Source: Rhizomucor pusillus (Eukaryota; Mucoromycota; Mucoromycetes; Mucorales; Lichtheimiaceae). Taken from it: a DNA stretch of 64,000 nucleotides. Position 1 is the stretch's first letter, and every line of letters begins with the position of its first letter. Made by a program: the position numbers and the translations under genes. Below are positions 1 through 10,766 of the stretch, in pieces. Below the pieces are notes generated by a model. The model was not told the DNA's origin. It saw only the letters and a program-made list of their open reading frames with translations, and did not search any database. Where the stretch lies: positions 51,810-115,809 of the forward strand of contig FWWN02000583.1 of assembly GCA_900175165.2 (NCBI GenBank), given 5' to 3'.

Positions 1-722
1 ATTTTGCACAGGCTGATATTTTGGAAGTGGTTTATCTGTATTACGACAGATGCAGTTAGAGAAGAGTGCTCCTAATGGTTCAAAACTTGAGTATGATACT
101 TGCATCTCGCTGGCAATGGTGGCAGCTGAGGACGAGGAGGAACACAAGGTGGTATTGTCAGGCAGTCTAAAATCGAGCCTGGCGAGACTTCATACTTGGT
201 ATTTATTTTGGTAAGGACTCCTCCTACCATAACTTTTCGAGAGTGGATGATTAGAAACCAAGAATAATATTACTGTAATTAGAAAAGTAAAAAATTTGTC
301 ACTACATTGCAACGGGTTTGTCTAGGCGTTCAATAGAAGCTAACGTGTTTAGCATAATTGTCAGTAGATTGGGAAACGATCCACATGATCATGAATAGAA
401 AGTGGATAGTACCTCCACAATTAACCGTTCTGTATTCAAATCACTGTAAGTCTAACGATGTGGAGAGATCTAACGTAGAAATTGCCAAGCACACCCAATA
501 TAGCCGTAACCGATTTTCTCCAGATCCTTGGCTAGCTCTGCTTGCTCTTCCAGCTAGCAAGCGTATTATAAGAGATTCTGTTTTGGATACTTATATCAAT
601 ATGCTCCAAGTTGCAAGACTTACGGAACCTTTGCTTTCTACCAGGTTCTCTCGCGCACTGCCTAAGAAGCAGTGTCACATAGAGATATAAAAGCTCTATA
701 GTAGTATGCAGCGGGTACTTAC
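1..722. other. Left edge, no gene recognised
   Basis: I see no convincing coding segment in this stretch. It lies downstream of the decayed minus-strand gene that follows and may hold its last exons or 3' flank, because an apparent 5' splice site (GTAAGT on the minus strand, at about 717-722) points into it. Short open frames here have no recognisable domains. Confidence 0.3.
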
Positions 723-2765
723 CACGATCGTGGTAGCTAGAGGCATCAGCGATTCGTCTGGAAATTGTAGAATTAGTCACACAACGCCACATCAACATAT
801 GCGGCGGATTTTTTGAACACTTACGTCGCATTAACTGATTTGAGAGTCCTTCTGACGACATTCACTGCTTCCACGATACCTCTGACTTGAGACAACCTTA
901 CATTTCCACTTTCCGCCAGAACTGGGCTTTATAAAAACATCAGTGTTAGAAAAGATAAACGCGGAAAGGATCATATTCGTTGCGCAGGTGCTTATTACAC
1001 TTGCCTGTAAACATCTCACATTGTCTCCTTTGTCTCCTCAGGAAGCAGGTATGTACCATGACAGTAATCAGGTTCAAATTTTGCAGGCGGGCCAAATGTT
1101 GCCTCTTGGATCTTTTTCCGCGCTTTGACAAGAGTAGGCATGGTCTCATCGACCTCCACATCGTCGATACCATAAGGGATATTTTCATTGTACCATGCCC
1201 GGTTTGTTTGCTTTGCATAATCCTCCAGCTTGGAATCAGGGATGCTGTCATCATGGTTGATGACTTTCCCAGTATGCTTTAGGCAGAATGCTCGATATAT
1301 GTCCGGATACAACATGTGTGTATGCCAAGCCAAATCTACATAGATTTCGAGTTTCGTATCAGTGAAAGGTAAATCTTTGAGCTGCTGAAATATTCACCTA
1401 TTTCAATGGTAGGTACTGCTACCAAACCAGGATTCATTACAATGATACGTAAGAAATCGCGATATCGCCTAACGCCTCGGACGATTCCCTCGTCACCCTT
1501 CCAATCCACTGACAGGACTGAGTGTACAAACTTGAACTGTCGCTTCACTGCTTAAATGAGATCAGCAGAGAATTCATATGGATTGCCAACGTAGGAAGCT
1601 TTGATAATGTTTAAAATATCTGTCCCCAATGTGTTAGCAGACTGATAACTGGAATACCATGTAGCATTTTAATTAATACTTGCTTTTAGTGAAATCCTGG
1701 TAGCGATTGCTATCGTTTTCTTCTTGCTCGGTAAGCCTCTTTTCAAGGTCGGTAAAGTCGCGGATAATGTCAAAATTAGAGAGTTATATCTTCTTTAGCA
1801 TCTCGTCTTCTTGTTCAAGCACTTTGGGATCCTTTGGCAACCCACGTCGATCGAGCCAGACCTTTGCACAGCAACGTTTGGGATAATTGGCGTAGCCACA
1901 TGTATCCACCGAGAACGTGTACTGGCATTTCTCGCAGCGGGTTGATATGTTAGGATCCATTCTTTAGCTGGCGTAGTCGAGCCTAGCATGATTGGCATCA
2001 GGTAAAAGCAACGTATGAGAGGATAAGTATGTATGCTGCTGGTGAAAAAAGAAAAAACACTCTTTGTGATGAATACTTGCCACGATGCACCGACATAATG
2101 TTTACATTTTGGAAATTCTATGTATCTGCGCTTTTGATAATAGCTCTCGATGGACCTGGTATCCAAAACGAAAGGTAAATCTAGGATTGTTTATCCGAAT
2201 GATTATCGTACTGAAAGTAAGAGCTGCTGTAGTATTGAGTGGGATACTAATACAGATATACCGTGAGCCAGACCAGTACTATTATTTTTGTAAATGGTCG
2301 AATAATTTTGCACTCACTCTTTGTTCGTACAAGATATTATCCTTAGGCCAACTATATACTTTTGAAATGTTGTAATTCGCATCTTCGAAGTATCTAAATG
2401 GGCTCAGTCTATGTGCATGTCTCATCAATGCGACGTCTTGCAATGTAGACAAAAAGTATAAGAGTCCGATATAATGAATTGAGGTTATTTGAGCATTTGT
2501 AGTCGATGCTAAGTAGACTCACCAAGAGGTATGCCGTCACTTTCGTAAATGCGGTGTAAAATCCCGTGCTGAAAGGTACCATGGCCAGGTAAACGTTGAG
2601 CTTTTCCTCAGAACCTTGCAAGGATGTGACCTCTTTGTGGAATGCCTTTAGCATGGAAAGGTACATCCAGCATGCATCAACTGTCACAACATCCAATGAT
2701 GGATAATAATCCGGCTCGGGACGGTTTAGACCAGGATTTTCGCTCCAGTACTTGCGAGACGACAT
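723..2765 (-). pseudogene. Glycine-rich domain (GRDP/DUF1399)-like gene, interrupted by stops
   Basis: Minus-strand coding segments resemble the GRDP-like (DUF1399) family of plants and fungi, whose biochemical role is poorly known. The start-proximal part begins near 2765 (MSSRKYWSENPG). A cysteine-rich piece lies near 1795-1956 (RCEKCQYTF, then CGYANYPKRCC). The hallmark region follows: AVKRQFKFV near 1545, then VPTIEI joined across a clean 62-base intron (1336-1397) to DLAWHTHMLYPDIY and a downstream HDD. The WHTHML histidines are typical of the family. In-frame TAA codons at 1784-1786 and 1552-1554 interrupt otherwise continuous coding sequence and are not removable by any plausible intron. 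Small exons seem to continue to about 723, for example one ending SSYHDR before a GTAAGT. I infer a recent pseudogene; sequencing error is the alternative. The middle portion (2000-2560) is unresolved. Confidence 0.55.
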
Positions 2766-2958
2766 GTGTAAAAAAGGATACGGAAAGAAGAAGATGAGAA
2801 ATAATGCGAAGCATCAAAGCGTTTATGCGTACGGTCCATTTATACTAAATGGGTGATTCAAAATGTGGCAAAGTCCAAAGCATTGTACAACGTCTCGTTT
2901 ACTTAATAATCCGTTTGCTTGATAATCGATGCTTCAGCGGATCATGTGAAGAAAAATT

Positions 2959-3105
2959 ACAATGTTATTCTTCGATCATGGCTACGCGAAATACGTATTA
3001 TTCAATGACGACGTGGCTGCGGCGCAAGAGAGATTGGAAAAGCGACTTGGTTCCACAGAACTGGCTAAGCCCATCCGCTCCACAATAAAACCGATTCGCG
3101 TATAA
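2959..3105 (+). pseudogene. Tudor-like fragment (SETDB-type), broken
   Basis: A short open segment reads TMLFFDHGYAKYV followed by a charged helix (NDDVAAAQERLEKRLG) and ends at a TAA. FFDxGYAxYV recalls the Tudor modules of SETDB-type histone H3K9 methyltransferases, which begin with a similar FFDDGYA strand. It has an in-frame stop just upstream and no neighbouring SET domain that I can find. Downstream, at about 3360-3420, another frame reads HFDNDYAAYDLYNN, which could be a second piece. I treat it as a relic; the family assignment is tentative. Confidence 0.3.
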
Positions 3106-4155
3106 AGATTTGTCCCACGTGGGTCCGGGATCAAGCGACCTGAACCATAATAGGCAAGTTGATTTCAGGAATGAAGATGAGGAAGGATGTCGTAGACATG
3201 AAAACATCCCAAAAAGCTTGCTTAGAAAGGGCAACAAAGGAATCACTTGACAGCTTCTTTCGTTCATTGTAATCTGAGAAATAAAAGCACCACGTCATCC
3301 CTCTTCTTTCTGCAACTTTTCTGTTCTTACCACTGGATCGACTTGCAAGTAGCTGAATGCACATTCATTTCGACAATGACTACGCCGCATATGACTTGTA
3401 CAACAATCGCAACGAAGTTGGCGAATTCGACCATGTAGCATGAAGGAAGAACACAAGAGCTTTTCATGAAACGAACAAACTGCAAAGTCTTAGAAGGCTA
3501 TTCATGAAGGAAAATGGACAGGATGTTGTATACTGTACCGGATCTGCCTCGACTGTCCCGGGCTGCTTCCGGCACCAAATGCGGTTCTCCTGCAAAGGCT
3601 GCGGTATACCCAAACGACAAGCATTTGTAGCAGACGAGGATCTGAAGGATAAGAACACAGATGCCGTGCGTAGGGTCATGTTGCACGAATAAACCGCCAT
3701 AAGTCAAATCGCAAACCGAAAATATCAAAGGTAAGTTTATGTTCAAGGACTTACTATTCCTATTATCAATTAACCAGCTTGCAAACAGCTGCTCGTACGT
3801 GCATTTGAGACTAATCGCGATGCGTACGAATTTTACGACAAATATAAAAGGACCACATTTATGGTTCACGACATGATTTTGAGCATCCACGAGCCATAAC
3901 TGGAAACTTGAGAGCACTGGTCGATACGTTGAGGATATCCTGTTTGAATATGGCAGAGCCATGAAGAACGAACAGCAATATCAATTCTTTTGATATATTT
4001 TCGTAAACAGCTCAAGGTTGATTCCCCTTTAGTACATAAGATTATCAGGAAAACCATCAATTATACAAATCTTGATCTTATCTTGCTACTCAAAAGTTTT
4101 GCTTGAGGCATTGGCATTTTCTTTTTCTATTCGAATTTAAATTTTCAGAACAAAA
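3106..4155. other. Broken coding-like stretch, family not recognised
   Basis: Several short coding-looking pieces lie on the plus strand in different frames: near 3360-3430 (DLYNNRNEVGEFDHV), near 3504-3692 (about 62 codons with a CKGCGIPK motif) and near 3925-3990 (YVEDILFEYGRAMKNEQQ). They are separated by stops and do not join through obvious introns. The simplest reading is one or two decayed genes. I do not recognise the families. Confidence 0.3.
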
Positions 4156-4446
4156 ATGGTGTACCAGTACAAGATTCTCTACAGTCTCGATCTTTTTTAC
4201 GTTGTAACTCACGAAAAGCATGAGACGTTGGAGGGATATACCTTTAAACTTGTCACAAAGGACGCGGTTTCACTCGCTATCAGCATGTTGCCACGGATGT
4301 TGTCTCTGCTGGATCGGGTGGCTCAGCAATGTGCCACCAGCAACAATGCAAGTCGCGCCCAGATATCCAAGGACTATTTCTACATATTACCGGTTTACTT
4401 TTCCACCTACTCTATTGGTATCGAAACTGAACGGTGGATGGGGTAG
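4156..4446 (+). CDS. Unrecognised 96-residue protein or C-terminal relic
   Basis: An open frame starts at an ATG (MVYQYKILYSLDLFYVV) and encodes a mixed polar and aliphatic protein without signal peptide, transmembrane helix or zinc-binding pattern. A segment near the end, YFYILPVYFSTYSIGIE, looks like folded-protein sequence. It follows a series of broken coding pieces on the same strand, so it may be the last exon of a decayed gene and not a functional gene. I cannot name a family. Confidence 0.3.
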   Translation: MVYQYKILYSLDLFYVVTHEKHETLEGYTFKLVTKDAVSLAISMLPRMLSLLDRVAQQCATSNNASRAQISKDYFYILPVYFSTYSIGIETERWMG

Positions 4447-4802
4447 GCGGAAGCCGGAATATTCTTGCTCTCATTGGAGGGAAGTTCTCCGACAACAACT
4501 CTGATTCACAAAAAGAGAAAATAAATCGTTCGTTCGTTCAGCTTGGTTGAGTGCTTCTTGGGGACAGTTTGTACAATGATCTATTCGCAGTTACTAAAGA
4601 GTGTGCTTACTAGTTGATCCATTACTTGCTACTGGCTTGCAAAACGTACCATGGTTTGTGGCTGGAAAATTTGGGTTGTATTTGTCACGCCACTGCAACT
4701 GCAGAAAAAGGGAAAAATACGCACGGAAAAAATCAGTCGATGGATAGAAAAAGGTGGTGTGATCCAGCAACGAATTCTGCTCGGGTGCTGCCCTGAGGCC
4801 TC

Positions 4803-4812
4803 TATATATAAA
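4803..4812 (+). promoter_or_regulatory. TATA box of the NDUFA4-like gene
   Basis: The sequence TATATATAAA lies about 65 bases upstream of the ATG at 4878, a usual TATA position for a short 5' leader. This is a pattern match only. Confidence 0.4.
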
Positions 4813-4877
4813 GCCAGGGCCGTTACTACGGCAACACAAACATAATAACGCTTAATAGTCATCTCCCGTAAAGAAAT

Positions 4878-5272
4878 ATGTCTGGCCTAGCTCACTTTTT
4901 GAAGACATCCATCAAACCCGAAGTCATTCCGCTCTTTGTCATTGTCGGCGGTGCATTGACAGGCGCCGCATACGTTGGCACTCATGCAGCAAAGGCTCCC
5001 GATGTGGCATGGTAACTTATAAATATGCAAGATCTTGCTCTCTGTGGATCAGCTCGGCTTATACAAGATTCTATGCATTACAGGGACCACAAGACCAACC
5101 CGCACCCATGGCAAGACATCAAGGTACGCTTTTAATTAATATACATCGTTGCAGCAACAGCATGTTAAGTGACTCTATGTTTTTTGCTTGTTTGAGATAG
5201 GACGGCGAACAAGTCAAACTGTATGCTCTGAATCAAAAGTACAACAACCGCTGGGAACGGACGAAGTGGTGA
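4878..5272 (+). CDS. NDUFA4/MLRQ-like respiratory chain subunit
   Basis: Three exons (about 4878-5011, 5084-5123, 5201-5272) give an 81-residue protein. One membrane segment follows a short N-terminus (IKPEVIPLFVIVGGALTGAAY). The conserved tail reads DVAWDHKTNPHPW, then VKLYALNQKYNNRWE, which matches the NDUFA4 (MLRQ, B12D-like) layout of one helix, a W-D/N-P-W motif and a final Y-x-x-N-x-x-Y element. NDUFA4 homologues are small inner-membrane proteins first assigned to complex I and later, in animals, to cytochrome c oxidase. Both introns are GT-AG and split codons in agreement with the frame. A TATA box lies 65 bases upstream. Confidence 0.75.
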
Positions 5273-5668
5273 GAGAGAACTTGATCTGTGAAATGTTATG
5301 GTGACCATCCCAACTGCGCACACTGTAAGCTACCTTGCTACCTCTTCGTTACTATCTCCACCGTTATCATCATCCCTCGACCGAACTAGTCCACATTTCT
5401 CTCACATGTCGCTCCTTGCTCCTTTGTTCCCCTTGTCTTTTTTGTATTTTTAAACATCTGTTGTTATACTATAATTAAAATAAACATTATTTGTCACTTC
5501 ACTTTATATGTATTTGATTTCCGTTCATGACCATTCGAAAAACTTGCGATCTTGCAGACTTTTGGAATCCTTCATATCCATGACCCAGATAGCAGCCCTG
5601 CCGTGTAAGTTCAGTATAAATGAGCTGTCTTCGCAAAAATGTAAAAAATATGTAGCAAAAAGAAAACT

Positions 5669-6526
5669 TTACCCAATCTCGTTGGTGTACGAAAAGATGA
5701 ATCCAGCAAACGGGATCATCTCCAAGAATGTTGCGACGACACCAAACTGATGATACTGCCAGAACGCGTGTTCGATTTGTCGCTGGCGACGGGCGCGTGA
5801 CCAGTTGTGAACGTTAAAGTATCGCTTGTGAGCCGCACCGCCTCTCGACAGACCCTGGATACCAAGGAACGCAGCGGGACCAAAGACCGGGATCAGGTTC
5901 AAAGGCAACGTTCCGACAAACAAGATTGCATTGACAAAGAAGAGCTCCCACGAATCCTCTTTTTGCGCGTTGAGTAGCATGATATTGACAGGTGACAACA
6001 GACGGTGTGCCCGGACCTTAGCATTCTCAATCGACGACGGGATGCTCTCTTTTGCTTGCTTGACAGCCATGTTGAGCGACTCGACGACTTGCTCTGCAGT
6101 TTTCGGCGGCTCCTCCTTCTTGGCTTCTGCTGCTTTTGAAGGAGGTAAATCTTTGCGTTCCTGCAGGATCGCATCGAATAGTCTTTCGCGCACCGAACCG
6201 ACAAAGTACTGTGTGAGCTGGCCAACGACGGCAAACGATTCTGCGAGCGTCAACAGTCCAGTTGTCACTGCCACCCCCGGTCCGACAAACCACTGCTTGG
6301 TGTCTTGTGGACGCAACTCGCTGTATATGCGCTCCAGCAGCCGCGATTGAGGACCGAAACCGTACTTGACCAACGGCACAATCACGACCAGGCTCACCGC
6401 ACTCGCTTTGACAGCTGACACCAAGATCGGTTTGACGAGCTCCGGGTTGTGTGCGAGGTGGAGAAGACCGCGGACAGGGTAGATAGCCGGTGGTAACGGT
6501 TGTTGACGTTTTGACGTGAAGAGCAT
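5669..6526 (-). CDS. EI24-family membrane protein (RRT8/LDS-like)
   Basis: A single exon encodes about 285 residues from the ATG near 6526 (MLFTSKRQQPLPP). Hydrophobic segments occur near residues 35-60 (ILVSAVKASAVSLVVIVPLV), 85-115, 195-225 (ELFFVNAILFVGTLPLNLIP) and at the C-terminus (FLEMIPFAGFIFSYTN). The pattern GTLPLNLIPVFGPAAFLGIQG and the terminal IPFAGFIF are typical of EI24-domain proteins of the fungal RRT8/LDS group, which yeast work links to lipid droplets and spore-wall formation. A lysine/glutamate-rich linker lies in the middle. The open frame extends 19 codons upstream, but without an ATG. The role here is inferred from family only. Confidence 0.65.
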   Translation of the reverse strand: MLFTSKRQQPLPPAIYPVRGLLHLAHNPELVKPILVSAVKASAVSLVVIVPLVKYGFGPQSRLLERIYSELRPQDTKQWFVGPGVAVTTGLLTLAESFAVVGQLTQYFVGSVRERLFDAILQERKDLPPSKAAEAKKEEPPKTAEQVVESLNMAVKQAKESIPSSIENAKVRAHRLLSPVNIMLLNAQKEDSWELFFVNAILFVGTLPLNLIPVFGPAAFLGIQGLSRGGAAHKRYFNVHNWSRARRQRQIEHAFWQYHQFGVVATFLEMIPFAGFIFSYTNEIG

Positions 6527-6808
6527 GTGTCTGTGCGTGTGTTGTGTGGAAGAGAAAAACGGGAAGAAGAAAAAGAAGAGCAAGTCGCGACCTCGCTTTG
6601 TGGTAGCCCGGTGTCTCTATTCTTATTATTGGCAGATACAAGCTCACTGTTGCATCCTGGCTGTCGTGACACATGTGGCAACATAATTGCCGCGTGTGTG
6701 GAACCCTGCCGACGGAGCTACTGCAATAATCTTGTTCTTCTTCGTGTCCTTGTTTACAAAGCGAGCAGTATTTTTTTTATTATTGTTATTAAAACTGTTA
6801 CATTGCAC

Positions 6809-8570
6809 CTAATGACTGTGCGATCCTGCAAGTTTCAAGGTCAGGTCATGTTGCTGACTGTTGCGCTTTTGTGAAAACTCAAACACTTCAGTAACCGCTT
6901 CCTTGAAACACTGGAAATTGTAGTCAATCAGTCCATGCTTTTCAAAGTTGTCATGCCGCAGTAGACAAATCAAGACGAGCAGTCTATATTTTGTTCCGGT
7001 TAGCGCCGGATCACCGTACAGAAAAAGTTAAGTCATACCTGTTGACTTCCCGCATGTAAAGCACGTCTCCGTTGTCCAATTTGATTAAGCTTGATGCTTC
7101 CGACTCGGTGTTTGGCCGGTCCGAATCGTTGTCATTGTCATTTTCTCCTCCTACTCCTCGCACCTGACCAGCAGATCCATTGCGATGTTCCTCTTGCTCC
7201 TCTTCATCCTCCTGTCCATCATCGTCCCCGTTTGCTGTGACCAATAGATGTCCATTAGGACTCTGGCTTTGGGCGCTGCAGACACGAAATGTTGTGATTA
7301 ATAACTGCTTGTAATATGCAACATTGCTTTAGTTACCCATATATGCACTCGATATCAATCACGACATCGATCATGTCGCTGCATAGCTCGTATGATTGCA
7401 TGTCTACAGGAGAACTGTCTGTTGCAATGTAGATCTTCGTCAACGTGTCAAACAAGTATGCCTTGTCAATGCCAGAGTTCTACGCTCAAGAAAACCATAA
7501 GCAATAGATATTCAATATCGAGCCCATCCTCCTCCAACACTCTACCGAGCAAAGCACGTTGAGCAAGTTCTCGAGCGTCGGTAATTCTCGTATTAATTTT
7601 TGGATGATTTTGCTAAAAGCTTCGTAGATAGAATGGTCGTAAATACTCGTCAGGTAATAGGTAAGGTGTATATGTTCCATTTGAGCATCTGCAAGCGCGT
7701 CGCTCATTCGTTGTTGGATATCACGCTGTGTATCTGTGATTATATTCTTCACGCTTCAGCATATCCGTACTCCCAGCCATCCCTTTGAAGTCATTGTTAC
7801 CAATCTTGTAATCGTCAGAAAGTCCATCCACTTTGTGGATCAAGACTTCAAATGTAATATTTTGGTTGACGCGATAGGCGCTCGTCACGGTGTAAAAGAG
7901 CCGATGCAGCGCTTCCGTGTAATCATCCTGCGATTGCTCTCTCTTGTAAGCTCCTGTCACCCTTCTAACCTCCTTCAACCACCACCAAGTTACCTGGGCA
8001 TCAATGACAAAGATCAGCGCACCGACCGCGCCAAAGATTTCCTGTGAGTCATAGGCCATATCAAAAAAGTTGACCTGGCCCGGAAAATCCCAGATCTGGA
8101 AATCAATGAATGAGCGCCTACACGTATTGTTATTATTGATAAAAGCGCATAAAAAACATGGAACTTGCAGTGTACTACTTGCGTGATATCTTCCTTCTGG
8201 ATCTTGGTCGTGCTTTCGAGATAGAGCGTATCGTTTGGAGGCATCTTTCCAAACACGACTCGCTGTATACTGGACTTGCCGCTCCTAACAAAAATTAACA
8301 TCACCGTTAACTCTTCCTTTCTCTTTTCATGCTACCTGCCTTTGCAGCCCCATCAAGAGGATGCGCGGCTTGTCTGATGGAATGGGATCTTCTATGGTAT
8401 CACTTTCATTTTCGCGGGAAACTGGTTAGACTCCGTCAACTCTGCACCCTGTTTCCACTGCTCACGTTATTTCGGAATCATTGCTGTGTAGGTAGTCGTA
8501 CTGGGAGAAAGAAGAAAGCAATCTGTCAATGCAGGCTCTGAGTACCAGCGAGAGGAAACTTTACCTCCAT
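6809..8570 (-). CDS. gtr2: RagC/D-type GTPase Gtr2
   Basis: Spliced exons give a Rag GTPase of the RagC/D/Gtr2 branch, the nucleotide-switching partner of Gtr1/RagA that recruits TORC1 to the vacuole in response to amino acids. Visible motifs: P-loop GLQRSGKSS, switch region [31 protein letters not shown], and the G4-like [11 protein letters not shown]. The C-terminal roadblock half carries [43 protein letters not shown] and [14 protein letters not shown]. The stop is at 6809-6811. The P-loop is interrupted by a 55-base intron (8285-8339) that keeps the frame only if its donor is GC. An acidic Gly/Asn/Asp-rich insert of about 50 residues (near 7090-7240) sits in the C-terminal domain. The first exons are uncertain: ATGGAG at 8565-8570 followed by a GT intron is my best guess, but its phase does not fit perfectly. 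Confidence 0.88.
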
Positions 8571-8870
8571 GGAGGCAAATGCTGGGCGGGTTTAGTGAAA
8601 GAGCTTTTCGCTTGACCCGACAATTTTTCGTTTTGCATGACCGCGCACCCACCTTTATCCCGCCGCTCGACCTTTTTTTTTTTCTTTTTACAGTGGTAGC
8701 CTTTTATTACCGTTTGGGAAAGCATACAATATGGGTTGTGGGTTAATCATATATATGAAGAGAGGATAATGCAAAGAATAAATATTCATATCCGAGGGGG
8801 GAAGGGGAGGGAGAATGTAAAAGAAAGTATAAAGGAATGAATAATAATAATAATATTCGGTAATAGCTAA
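8571..8870. other. Intergenic, AT/GA-rich
   Basis: This is the shared space between the upstream flank of the Gtr2 gene and the stop of the next minus-strand gene. It contains a T-run near 8670-8690 and A/T-rich sequence with ATAATAATAATAAT near 8837-8853. No gene seen. Confidence 0.5.
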
Positions 8871-10766
8871 CTACAAAGGAAGGTGTTGATCGCTGTTGCG
8901 TCCTCCGAAAAGTGCCTTTTCCATATATTGCGATAGCCCGGCCTCTTGTGCTTTAATGACGGCATCTTGGCGCAGCTCAGCTAATACACATTCACAGAAC
9001 GCTTCGACGGCCTGTTTGAGCTACAGAAGGGTTAGACATGTATGGATGACCAAGTTGCTCTTTTTTGAAACTTACCATGAAAAATCCAGTGTCAGTCTTG
9101 CGAGCCACTTCGGCTGGATCAAATGAATGTAGCACCAAGTCGAACCGAAACTTGCAAGCTCTACAGTGATCACGTTGCTTAGCTTAACTGGGCACCCGTA
9201 CGATCCCTTGTTTAACTTACGCAGAGAAAAAGCGCAAGTTCTCCGTCACTCTGAACGTTCGTGTGGTGTCGTGGTGGATTTTGTTGATGAAGCCAAATGG
9301 ACGACGTGAGCGTTTTACGATATTGTTGTAGACAGTGCATAGTATTCTTCCGTCGCTGTAATAACCACTCTTGTCAGTTCATCAGCTAATACTAGTAGCT
9401 CGCTAACATGCAAACGACTCACGCTAACTGAGCTAGAAATGCTTCTTCGTCTTGATGAGGGTCAGGCAGTTCAGCGTCAAGAAGTGCGTCCTCGAGAATG
9501 CTTTGATAATTATCACGCAACAAAGCATGATACCGGCCTACGCATTCCGACAAAGTAGCACAAAGAGTTGAGTTTCATCATGTCAATCCAACCTGGTTTT
9601 GGAGTGGCAAACTTACCCATAGGATCATTAACGAACGCATGCGGATCAAGCCATAAGGGAATCGATGGTGGCGGTTGGTGTTTCTGGGCGCAGTCGATTT
9701 TGTTGTTGATGAGTGCGCGAATCTCTGGCGATAGGCCTGGAGATGGACGGCCAATATGGTGGGGCGGATTGAACACATGCTCTTCCACGACTGCGAGATA
9801 CTTTAGGACAGCGTCTTGATGCTCGCGCAACTGATTAAACGTGTATCCTTCATCGTCATTCATGGTACCGTGGCGGAACTCCAGGTCCTTGAGGACACCA
9901 GTTAGCTCGAGTCCAGCGTATCGCAGTTTGCGCAAGGCGGTATCGGACAAATCATGCCTGTGGAATGCATAATTTCTCACAGACTCCATCATACGTGTAA
10001 CAGACTGGACGAGTTCCGGCAGGTCGCAGAAGAAACCTCCTTCGGTGTCGGATGAGTCGGAGAGGTCCGATGCTCCCGTAACTAGGCACCAAGTACGGAG
10101 CGTCGTTTGGATATCACGGAAGCAATACCCAATGAGCACATCTAGGTCGGTTTCAACATCAAGATCCATCCAGCTGGGACGCGGTGGAGGCGACTCGAGG
10201 CATTCGTCGTCATCGTCATCGACATCATCGTCATTGTTGTTGTTGTTGTTGTTGTTTACGATAATGCCTGTTTCGGTTTCCCCGCCGCCGGTAGCTGTTC
10301 TCATGACACTATCCTGTCCAAATCCCAAAATACCGCCTCTGATGTGTGCACATCGCAGATTGAATATTACATGGCTAAAGTAGTCTAAGAAGGAGTATAC
10401 TCACTTGTTTACTTTGAGTTCACGTTTGGCATAAAAGTGCTGCAATCGTTCGATAGGACCCAGGGTCACAACTGAGGACCGTCGCTGAGCTAATAACACT
10501 TGGTTGGTATACGAGTCAACATACCGGAAGAGACGCGACAGCTTTTTACCTGACTGCGCAAACCCCTTGGTACGAATGCCGTTGACTGGCTTCAAGTACC
10601 TTCGTCCCTCTGGACTCTTGGCACGAACCACGTCGTTGCGTCGTCTACGTGTGCTGGTGCTGGAAACAATGTGAAGACGGCTCAAGTTCGTATTGGCTCG
10701 ACGTTGCAACAGGTCCTGTTGTTGTTCAAGTTGCGCTGATTCCGTCAAGCGAGATTGCTGCAACAT
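8871..10766 (-). CDS. Uncharacterised protein with calponin-homology-like C-terminus
   Basis: About six exons give a protein of roughly 530 residues. The start is taken at the ATG at 10766 (MLQQSRLTESAQLEQQQ); in-frame ATGs lie upstream at 10832 and 10829. After a basic N-terminal half with Arg-rich stretches and a polar linker holding eight asparagines and an acidic run, a helical region follows (SVTRMMESVRNYAFHRHDL, VLKYLAVVEEHVF). The C-terminal exons read DGRILCTVYNNIV, TFRVTENLRFFSAACKFRF, FDPAEVARKTDTG and LKQAVEAFCECVLAEL. The order DGxxLCxxxN, F-R-x-x-E-N-x-x-F-F-x-A-C and F-D-P-A-x-V resembles a type-3 calponin-homology domain, which in other proteins binds actin or signalling partners. 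Junctions between these exons preserve frame. I do not recognise the whole protein. The stop is at 8871-8873. Confidence 0.6.

Noticed and set aside
5931..6350. Plus-strand open frame of 139 codons opposite the EI24 gene
   Set aside because: It is the antisense shadow of a clearly coding minus-strand gene and has no features of its own.
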